Source: Brassica napus (taxonomy: Eukaryota > Streptophyta > Magnoliopsida > Brassicales > Brassicaceae). From it: 64,000 bases of DNA. Of the stretch, positions 52,801 through 61,287 are shown in pieces. The first letter of the stretch is position 1; each line of letters begins with the position of its first letter. Where the stretch lies: contig NC_063439.1 in assembly GCF_020379485.1 (NCBI RefSeq), positions 23,746,098 to 23,810,097 of the forward strand. Reading direction: 5' to 3'. The translations under genes were made by a program, and so were the position numbers. The notes beneath the pieces were generated by a model. It was not told where the DNA came from. It was given only the letters and a program-made list of their open reading frames with translations, and made no database searches.

Positions 52801-55171
52801 TGGAAAGTATCATGACTACATTGACGACTTTTCTGTTCTTGCAGAAAAGTATCTTAATGGATTGTGAAATAGAGATAGAAAAACTCTTGGCAAATGTTTT
52901 TGAGAACTACAAGTCATTAGATGAAAGCTGCCCTTCAGGGTTGGCACACATATCTGGTCCGGTGCAAGAATCAGCTTCAACAGCACTTGCTCCAGCTGTT
53001 CAGATTTTCTGCCTTCTTCATGATATATTGTCTCCCGAAGGACAAGAAATTTTGAAGAATTACCTTAAGGTAAGCTCATACGGACCTTAAGACTATGATG
53101 TTCACGATATTCTTGATCTAATGAAAAACCCGTTGCAGACAGCAGCAAAGAAGAGGTGCAGGAAGCACATGGCTGAGACCGATGAATATGTTTCCTCCAA
53201 CTCTGAAGGTTTTCTTTTGGACTCGGTCACAATTTCTACAGCCTACCATAAAATGAAGAATCTCTGTCTAAACATAAGCAACGAAATAGAGGCTGACATA
53301 AAGATTACCAATGAACATGTACTCCCAAGGTAAATGATCATGTCATCTTGTTTTCATCTTGAGATTATCTCCGAGTCTTGATATTGATTTGGTCTTATTT
53401 TATCATATACCTTGTTATATCATTCAAGCTCAATCGACCTATCAAACATAGCCGCTGCCGTATACAGTACGCTGCTATGTAACCGGATCAGAGCATTTCT
53501 GTCAGCAGTACCACCATCTTGCCCACAGCCTCATGTCAATGAGCTTCTGATAGCAGTTTCCGATTTTGAAAGAAGCCTCGATTCATGGGGAATCAGGTTT
53601 GAAATTAGCTTCTTGGGATCAAAATATGATGGCACCAAACTCATTCATTCTCACTAACTATTTATTTTATTTTACTCAGTCCAGTACACGGTGGTATAGA
53701 CTCTAGGGGATTATTCCATAACTACATAATGGTTTGGATACATGATATGGAACTCAGGCTACTTGACCGATGCAAAGCAGAGAAGGTAATATTTCTGATC
53801 ATTTTGGGTTGTTCCGTAAGATAATAAAACCTATCATTTGACTGTAATAAGATATGATGGCTTGTTTTGACAGGTTCCCTGGTCTGGTGTAATAACAAAC
53901 CACTCAACATCACCGTTTGCTGAGGACATGTATGAGAGAATAAAAGATTCTCTTATGGAGTATGAAGTGGTGATTAGTAGATGGCCACAATACACATTGA
54001 TTTTGGAAAACGTGAGCTATAAAGTTATATATATGTTATAAGTTTGCAGCTTACTAAATGGTTACAAAGACTAACTTGGCTTCATTTTTTTTTCATGTAC
54101 TCTTAGACTGCCTCAATCATAGAGAGAGCCATTGTTAAATCTCTTGAGAAACAATACAGTGAGATATTGACTCCTTTGAAAGACAGCATTCCAAAGCGAC
54201 TGAATTTGCATGTTCAGAAGCTGACAAGAAGGCAGTCATCAGCTCTCTACTCTGTTCCGACTCAAGTAAGAGCCACCCTTTGAGCATGTTTGATATACGT
54301 TTTGTTACCTTTCTAAGGAATTGTTTTGAACCTCACTGTGCCACTCTACCCCTCGTTGAATGCAGCTGGGAACTTTTGTCAACACCATAAAGAGAATTCT
54401 TGATGTTCTACATCAGAGAGTCGAGGATATTTTGAGACAATGGGCTTCGTGTCTTCCTGTCGTTGAGGATAAGAAGTCACTCTTTGGGGAGCAGATGAAC
54501 GTAATCACAGTTTTGCTCAGGACAAAATACAGAAACTACATGCAGGCTGCGGTTGATAAACTTGTCAGCAACGTAAGTTGTTTAAAGCCTCGCATGATCT
54601 GCCTTGCTTCGAATTTAAGCTTGTTTTTAACAATCTTTGTGTGCGTGTGTGGTTCGATGTTTCAGACGCAATCAAACAAAACCACAAGGCTGAAGAAAAT
54701 CTTGGAGGAGATAAGAGAAAACGAGAGAGAAGTCGAAGTCCGCGAGCGTATGAGGATGTTATGCTCACAAATCACAGACTCGATCTCAAACATGCACGAT
54801 GTCTTCACAAGTCAGATATTCGTGGCGTCATGCCGTCTTTTCTGGGATAGAATGGCGCAGGTGGTGTTGAAGTTTCTTGAGGGAAGAAAAGAGAATGAAG
54901 TAGGCTACAAAGGCTCTTACTATGCTCTTGGGGTAATAAACGAAAACTTCAAGCACTACACTGTATAATAGACAAATCTTTTTAGGTGTTGAGACTTGAG
55001 TTGTGATGAAAATGTGTGCAGATAGTGGAAGACACGTTCGCATCAGAGATGCAGAGGCTGCAAGGGAACTCGCTACAGGAGAAAGATATGGAGGCTCCTC
55101 GTTCGGTGATTGAGGCACGTTCGATTCTCTCTAGAGACACGACCAATCACTCTTCTTACTTCTATGTCTAG
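49826..55171 (+). CDS. Large uncharacterised protein, C2-like and Munc13-like, 1148 aa
   Basis: Twenty exons: 49826-50353, 50428-50630, 50708-50785, 50889-51023, 51115-51236, 51346-51510, 51692-51797, 51921-52026, 52133-52243, 52335-52498, 52589-52706, 52845-53069, 53139-53329, 53429-53596, 53680-53785, 53874-54011, 54107-54265, 54366-54572, 54666-54932, 55022-55171. All are GT-AG and in frame, giving 1148 aa. The N-terminus is disordered with Ser/Pro repeats and an acidic run (TDDDDDEDED near 68). The middle has a C2-like part (FFPEPEGDALLIEVHDKKKSVQGKVTIPM). The C-terminal third is helical, with MELRLLDRCKAEKVPWSGVI, YEVVISRWPQYTLILENTAS and IERAIVKSLEKQYSEIL. This is reminiscent of Munc13/MHD exocytosis tethers, but that is inference. 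By position it would be At5g48310. The frame at 49670 starts with TTG, so ATG 49826 is chosen. Confidence 0.82.
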
Positions 55172-55576
55172 TCCAGTGTCCAATATATGTACACAGAATC
55201 TCATTCTTTTTCCATTCATTTGTTTTGATAATATCGTACATATATATATATAAAATCTATTCAACAAATCTTAAATGGTCAATAACGATTCTATTATTCA
55301 TTTTGTTTCCAATAAAGAGCTGCATGCATATGCGCCTACAAGAAGAAAGTATTTCTTGTACCGTACATAACCAAGCGTATTGGGAGAGGAAAGATCTCAA
55401 CTTCGTAGTCATTGCTCCTCACTTTAGGGTATCTTTGGCTGTAGCTTCTCAAACTATTATGAATCAAAAGGGAGAAAAATGAATCAGTTACATAGTGTGT
55501 CTGCGGAAAAAGAATTGTTGCGCAACATACCTTGCTATTGAAGTGACCTAACAGGATCCTCTGCGTCCAAGCTTTA
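55172..55576. other. 3' UTR and intergenic DNA
   Basis: 3' side of the 20-exon gene, including a TATATATA run near 55240. No coding frame of note. Confidence 0.4.
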
Positions 55577-55857
55577 TCACGCTAGATATCTCATGAACCA
55601 GTGAGGCTTTTGTGTAGCCACGATGTAACCAGTTGTCAACACGAGGGTGAGTCCAGGTGCGAACTGCGAAGGCTATGGCAGCTGCAGTCCAGCTCAGTAC
55701 TCTTCCTTCTTCTGGTTCTGGCTCTGGCTCTTGTAATTGCTCTGCACACCTTTCACTTAGATGAAAGACCACAGAGTCCTAGGTTTCCTTCAAAAGCCAA
55801 AGCAGATTGAGCCTGAAACTGTGCTCGTTTTGCCGTATCAGACCGTGGAGCTCTGGT
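55577..55857 (-). pseudogene. C-terminal fragment of an LRR receptor-like protein
   Basis: On the minus strand three frames must be joined to read the end of a plant RLP: AQFQAQSALAFEGNLGLCGL, then ERCAEQLQEPEPEPEEGRVLSWTAAAIAF, then APGLTLVLTTGYIVATQKPHW and FMRYLA before TGA at 55577-55579. This is the usual RLP order: LRR cap, acidic linker, membrane helix, short tail. Two frameshifts separate the parts (near 55755 and near the GTTCGCA/TTCGCA duplication at about 55660). No LRRs are found upstream, so it is an isolated dead fragment. Confidence 0.7.
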
Positions 55858-56123
55858 TTTGGGAAAGCTTGATGTAAAGACAAACTTGTGTGAAACTTGT
55901 TTTTGATCTGAAAATATACTTTTACCAAATCTCCATTTGACCCTTATCGCATATTTTAAACGTAAGAAAAAGTTAATATTATTTATAGTATAGCCCCAAA
56001 CGTTTTGCAAAACTGTAGTTAAAACCCCAAAAGTCTCGGGGAAGAGGATATTTCAAACTTCTCAGGCGAAGAGGAAGCAAGAGACTGATGAGAAAACTGT
56101 AGAAGAAGAAGAAGAAAATCAAG

Positions 56124-57665
56124 ATGAGATCCAAGTCGTTTGCCGTTAGGTCTCGGCCGCATAGAGCTCCCCGCAACTGCCTCGATCCCTATCCATCCCC
56201 CGCTCCTATTCCGGTAACCCTAATTCTCCCTTCCTTTCGAATCGCAGTTAGAGGTTATAATCAAAAGCTTGGTAGCTTCGTTATAATCGCAACTCTTCCT
56301 TGTTGATCTCTCCCGCTAGCTCTTTTGTGAATTTGAGTGGTTGTAGAGCTTGAATCCAGAATCTTTTATGTGAATGTTAATTTGATTTATTTCTCACAGG
56401 GTGAAGCTAATGAAAGATTTGCCTCTGGAGTGAGCACCACACACTGTGTTAGTGGTGGTACTGAAAGAGTTCCAGACACTTTTGATGAAAGAGATGTGCC
56501 ATCCAAGAAGCGTCATTGTCTTGGGACAAGTGAGACCACTATAGGAGGAGGAGGATCGAACTTGGAAGCTTGTATTGTATGTGACATTTCAGACGAGGGG
56601 GTATCTCGTTGTCCTGGGGCTGGCTGTATTCTCTGGTTTCATGGGGAGTGTTTGAATCCTGATGTGGGTAGTGGTGAGGATCTTGCAAAGACCTACTGCC
56701 CTTATTGCTGGTTCAGAGTTCTAATGATGAAAGACAAATCAGTGAGGGAGAAGGCCGTTGTGGCGGAAAAGGAAGTCTCCAAGTGTCTAAGTAAAGATCA
56801 TTCAGTGGATGGAACCGACGTTGTGAGGGATCAAGAGTTGGGAGGAGAGAAGGATGTCTGTTCATCTGAAAAGGAACAGTTGCAAGTGGAGAAAGATTCT
56901 GATCGATCAAGAGAAGAGGAGATGCCGTTGACTGAAGAAACAGGTTATCAACACCAAGAGGATACAGAAAAGTTTCAAGATGCTGAGGAAGACAAGGATG
57001 ATGAAGAAACAACAAAAGATCAAACTACAGGTGGTGCAGGGGGAAAGGGAGATGTTTCAGGGGAAGAGCAAGACCAGAGCCAACAGAATGAGAAGCCAAG
57101 AAGAAGAAGACGGCAGTTAATATTGAGTTGTAGTGAAATCTCATCGGATGAGTCAACAAACGAACGACATGGGGAAGGTGTAACTGAGCAGATAACAGGG
57201 GAGATGAAGAATCAACAGAGAAAACATAGCGCAACAACCCAAGTGGCCAAGTCAAAGACAGTGAGGTTGTTCCTTTTTTTCTTCATTTACGTGAACATGA
57301 AGAGTATCTCATCTCATATCCACATTAAATAACGAGAGTTACCTCATGGAATTTCAGGGACATGTCATCTTTGAAGACGGATCAGAGAAAGAGGCTATTT
57401 TGGACACCCGAAGAAGAGGAAATGCTCAAGGTATTATAATAAACACTAGCAGTGATACCTTTTCTTGAACTGTTGTTAATATGTGTTGGCTTGGCTCACT
57501 CAGGTGGGAGTGGAGAAGTTTTCAGCAGAAGCAAAGAAGAACATGCCATGGAGGAAAATTCTGGAAATGGGAGCGGAGGTTTTCCACGAAACACGTACTC
57601 CCGCTGATCTCAAGGACAAATGGAGAAACAGGATGGGCGTAAGATCAGCGAAAAAGGCAAACTAG
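56124..57665 (+). CDS. PHD-finger and telobox Myb-like protein, 396 aa
   Basis: Four exons: 56124-56213, 56400-57265, 57358-57430, 57504-57665. The donor at 57266 is needed to keep the Myb frame. They give 396 aa. Residues about 88-135 form a C4HC3 PHD finger (CIVCDISDEGVSRC, CILWFHGEC, CPYC). A long acidic, Glu-rich low-complexity region follows (about 150-270), then a basic patch KPRRRRRQ. The C-terminal about 331-390 is a SANT/Myb repeat of the telomere-binding type: RLFWTPEEEEMLKVGVEKF, then PADLKDKWRNRMG, the LKDKWRN telobox signature. A nuclear DNA- or chromatin-binding role is inferred. Plants have a few proteins joining a RING/PHD-type finger to such a Myb, and their function is poorly known. 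It is convergent with APS1, about 300 bp apart. Confidence 0.8.
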
Positions 57666-57979
57666 ACGAACGCATTGATCCTGGCATTGGTATCAATATA
57701 CCCAACTATCAGTGTCTCATATAAGAGATAAAGTCAGGCTTAGTGAAGAGTTTAGCTGTCTGTACAAAAGTATTGACTTCGACTTATAGTCCTGTGTTCT
57801 TGAATGCCACTCTTTTTGGATAGACGAAGATCAACCTTTTTTGTATAACTGCTTGTATGCTAGATGCTGAAGAAAGTTATACTTATTTTAAATTAAGTAA
57901 TTTCATAGGCGTTTACATCACGAAAGTCTGTCTTTGCTTGTTTATAGAAGAAATGAAAAAAGGGAGCATGTGTATGTGT
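57666..57979. other. spacer between convergent PHD-Myb gene and APS1
   Basis: 3' UTRs of two convergent genes share this 314-bp interval. No other feature seen. Confidence 0.5.
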
Positions 57980-60463
57980 TTAGATGAGAGTGCCGGTTGG
58001 GATTAAGGCGTCCTTGATAACGGTAACAATACCACTCTTTATGAAATATCCTTCGGTCTCTCTCGCTGCCTCTTGCACATTGTCGCTGTTTATGATCTGT
58101 GCACCAAAGTTCAGACCAAAACCTTTTTAAGACCAGAACAGGTGTAAACAAAGATATGTGTATAATGAGCTTGGAAAGTGTGTTCCTAACCTTGACATTG
58201 TCACCGATACGTGCGTTTTTGTCAATGATGGCTCTTTTGATGTGCGAGTTTTTCCCGATACCTATGGGTACACTCCCTTTCGCCGTTAGGAGGCTCTTCT
58301 CCGAAGCAGTCTAGGCAAAATACAATAACCACCATGATCAAAAAGGCTGATGTTATTCCAACAGTTTATCAAGTGGCTTGCAGTACAAATGGGGCTGCTG
58401 CATTTACCTCGTAGTAGTCAGCTCCCATTAGTAACGAATCTTCAATGATAGCTCCTTCTGATATGCAGGAACGGAGTCCAACCACGGAGTGATGTATTTT
58501 GCAGTTCTATATCCAAAGTTACAAAAGATTTTGGTGTGATGTTGTCGAGCATATCGAAGAGGAGCTATATTTGATTTTTACCTTGATAACGCAGCCCTCT
58601 CCGATGACGCTGTCTGTGACATCAGCATCGAGCATCTTAGACGGAGGTAAGTAACGTGGCTGTGTATAGATTGGGGCGGACCGATCATAGAAACTGCACC
58701 AAGAGTTCAGAAAAAGCTAAGATATCAATCATCCAGATACAATAGCGTATCCAAATGGTAATGTGGTTGATGTACCTAAAATCAGGAACCGGTTTTTTGG
58801 TGATTCCGAGATTTGCGTTATAGAATGCCTCTATAGTACCAATGTCTTCCCAATAGCCATCATAAAGGTAAGCTTGCACCTGCAAAACAATCAGAATAAA
58901 AACTAAATGTTATACACATGAACTCAAAGCTAACAAGTAGTAGACAAAGCACTTACCCTCAGTCCGAGGGAAGTGGCACCAGGAATGACTTCGCTTCCAA
59001 AGTCATTAGCTCCAGGAAACTTGTTCCGTAGTAGCTCCAGCATTACATCTTTGCTAACAACATAAATACCCATACTCGCAATGTAAGGCATCTCCTTGGC
59101 TCTCTTATCATCAAGACCCAGAATCGTTGTATCAACCTAATAAAAGCCAATGAAATCAAAAAGGTTTATCTACAAGGTGGTTTCAAGATAAAACAGAGAA
59201 ATTAGCATAACATTTTTGTTTTCTTTTATAACCTTCATGGCCTTAAGTTGCTCCCCCTTTGGCTTTTCGGCAAATTCAACAATACGTCCTTCCTCATCAA
59301 TCTTCATCAACCCAAAAGCAGTGGCTCGCTCCTCATCCATCGGTAACGCAGCCACGGTGATATCAGCATCAGTCTCCCTATGCGCTTGAATGAACTTCTC
59401 ATAGTCCATTCGATACAAATGATCCCCAGCAAGAATCAGATACTCAAGAACATTATGCTCCTCAAACAACCACAAGTACTGCCTCACAGCATCAGCCGTC
59501 CCCTACACAACAAACCCACCACCAGATGTTGCATAAACACATTCAAAAAACTTCCACAAGGTGGTCCATCTATCTTATATATTACTTAGGATTCCTTCCA
59601 ACTACCAACCTAAAACCAATTGGTGATAAGTAGAGTGGTCCATCTATCTTATATATTACTTAGGATCCCTTCCAACTACCGATGTGGGACACTTTGTGTC
59701 TAATACTATTTGCATTTTAATTTTGGGGACCTGAGGCGAATATTTCATCAGGCTTGGCCCAGGCCCGGCCCTGAGCACAAGATCATGGATTTGATATTAC
59801 CTGGAACCAGTTGGGGTTCTCAGGACTCTGTTGAGCGGCGAGGACTTCAACGAAGCCTTCGTTCTTGTAACCTCCCATGTTAGTGGCGTAGGCTCGGGAG
59901 AGGTGGCGGTTAAGAGAGGCGGAGTTGAACTGCGTAAGGACGTAGATCTTGTTGATGTTGCTGTTGAGGCAGTTGCTGACGGGGATGTCGATGAGCCTGT
60001 AGTTAGCGCCGAGGGGAACGGCGGGTTTGGCTCTCTTTTTGGTGAGAGGGTAGAGACGCGTTCCAGCTCCACCTCCTAAGATGATCCCCAACACACTCTG
60101 CCAATAAAACCAAATCATTACTTCGAAACGACTCCGTATCAGTGTGCTTAATCGTTACTAAAGAGTTTAAGTGTTGTTTTGGTTACTTAAACAATGAGAT
60201 CAGGAAGATGAAAAACTCACCCTGCTCGCATCAGGATCGAGGCAGGTCTGCGAATTCTGAGAATCGGAGACGGCCTTGGGGGACACGATCATCGGATTCC
60301 TCAGTCGGTTACGAGAAAGAAGGGATCCGCGGCGATGAGACACGGTGGCTCTGAGAGAAACAGAGGAGGAGGAGAAAGAAAGAGTCCTCGTGGGAACCGC
60401 CTCGCACGAAGCAGCAGCAGGTGGTGGTACCTTTAGAACTCCAGTTGCAGCTATAGACGCCAT
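57980..60463 (-). CDS. APS1: ADP-glucose pyrophosphorylase small subunit, 513 aa
   Basis: Nine minus-strand exons: 60221-60463, 59801-60097, 59233-59502, 58957-59136, 58776-58879, 58582-58693, 58408-58506, 58191-58310, 57980-58096. They join in frame to 513 aa. The enzyme makes ADP-glucose from glucose-1-phosphate and ATP, the first committed step of starch synthesis, as an alpha2beta2 tetramer in plastids. The first ~70 residues are a Ser/Arg-rich transit peptide. QTCLDPDAS carries the Cys whose disulphide links the two small subunits under oxidation. [20 protein letters not shown] is the nucleotide-binding and activator part. Others are [56 protein letters not shown] and the beta-helix end ALIPTGTLI. 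The length and order match Arabidopsis APS1/ADG1 (At5g48300). It is catalytically complete by eye. Confidence 0.96.
59561..59680. repeat. 74-bp tandem duplication in APS1 intron 2
   Basis: About 45 bp beginning GTGGTCCATCTATCTTATAT occur at 59561 and again at 59635 with one mismatch, giving a 74-bp period. The repeat lies inside the 298-nt second intron, clear of the splice sites. It is followed by GATGTGGGACACTTTGTGTC. Confidence 0.8.
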
Positions 60464-60892
60464 TGTAGTGTCTCTCTCTCTCTCTTTGGCTATGGGTTTT
60501 CTGAGAAATCAATAATTGAGATCAAATCTGGAAATGCTATAATAGCAGACTTTGGAGTGAGAGTCGGACTCTCCTGCTTTGTCTTGTTATTATGGGAAAG
60601 TGAAAAAAGATTTTTATACAATTTTATTTTATTAAGATTTCGGTTTTGGTTTGCGATGGGGTCTCGGGAACCGTTAGTTTTTCGGCTAATTTAAAAACTA
60701 CGTTAATGGGCTTTACGTCTTTTCCTGGCGATTAAAGGAAGAAGCAATGGGTGCTTTCGGAATTTTCTGTTTGTTTGAATATCCAAAGTAAATTGTGTCA
60801 TTTTCTTTTGTCGACAAATTGTGTCATATTAAATTCGTATGTAAATAGATTTTGATTTAGAAATACAATCCACATAATTTGGTTTTTATGTA
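60464..60892. other. APS1 5' UTR and promoter
   Basis: The leader contains a short CT/GA run (60469-60485) next to the APS1 start codon. No coding frame. The right end borders the second Mutator-like MITE, so that MITE sits about 0.43 kb upstream of APS1. Confidence 0.45.
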
Positions 60893-61195
60893 GGGCAAAT
60901 CTCCAAAATAGCACATTTCTAAGTTTATATCACAAAAATAGTACTCAAAAACTAAAATGATCAAAATAGCATTTTATCTTTTGAAAAATTTAAATTTTTT
61001 TACTTTTCAAAATTTGAAATCTTATCCCCAAAACCTCACTTCTCAACTCTAAATCCTAAAATCTAAACTCTAAACCCTAAACCCTAAACTCTAAACCCTA
61101 AACCCCACCCCTTGAGTGCTATTTCTGTGACTTTTCGCCTTGTGTGCTAGTTTGGGAACAAAAACTTGATTTAGTGCTATTTTGGTCATTTTCTC
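60893..61195. mobile_element. Mutator-like MITE, copy 2, 303 bp
   Basis: Same start (GGGCAAATCTCCAAAATAGC) and length (303 bp) as the copy at 49314, with only scattered base differences. It ends TTTTGGTCATTTTCTC. It is flanked by a different 9-bp target duplication TTTTATGTA (60884-60892 and 61196-61204), which shows an independent insertion. The centre repeats CCCTAAACCCTAAACTCTAA telomere-like units. Confidence 0.88.
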
Positions 61196-61287
61196 TTTTA
61201 TGTATATCATAGACAATCAGAATTAACTATTTTCCACTATGATATAGTATATTTTTGAGAAAATAATTTCCTAATAAATTTTATGCA

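Noticed and set aside
57261..57262. Donor after AAGACA in the PHD-Myb gene
   Set aside because: It would shift the next exon out of the Myb frame. The GT at 57266 keeps it.
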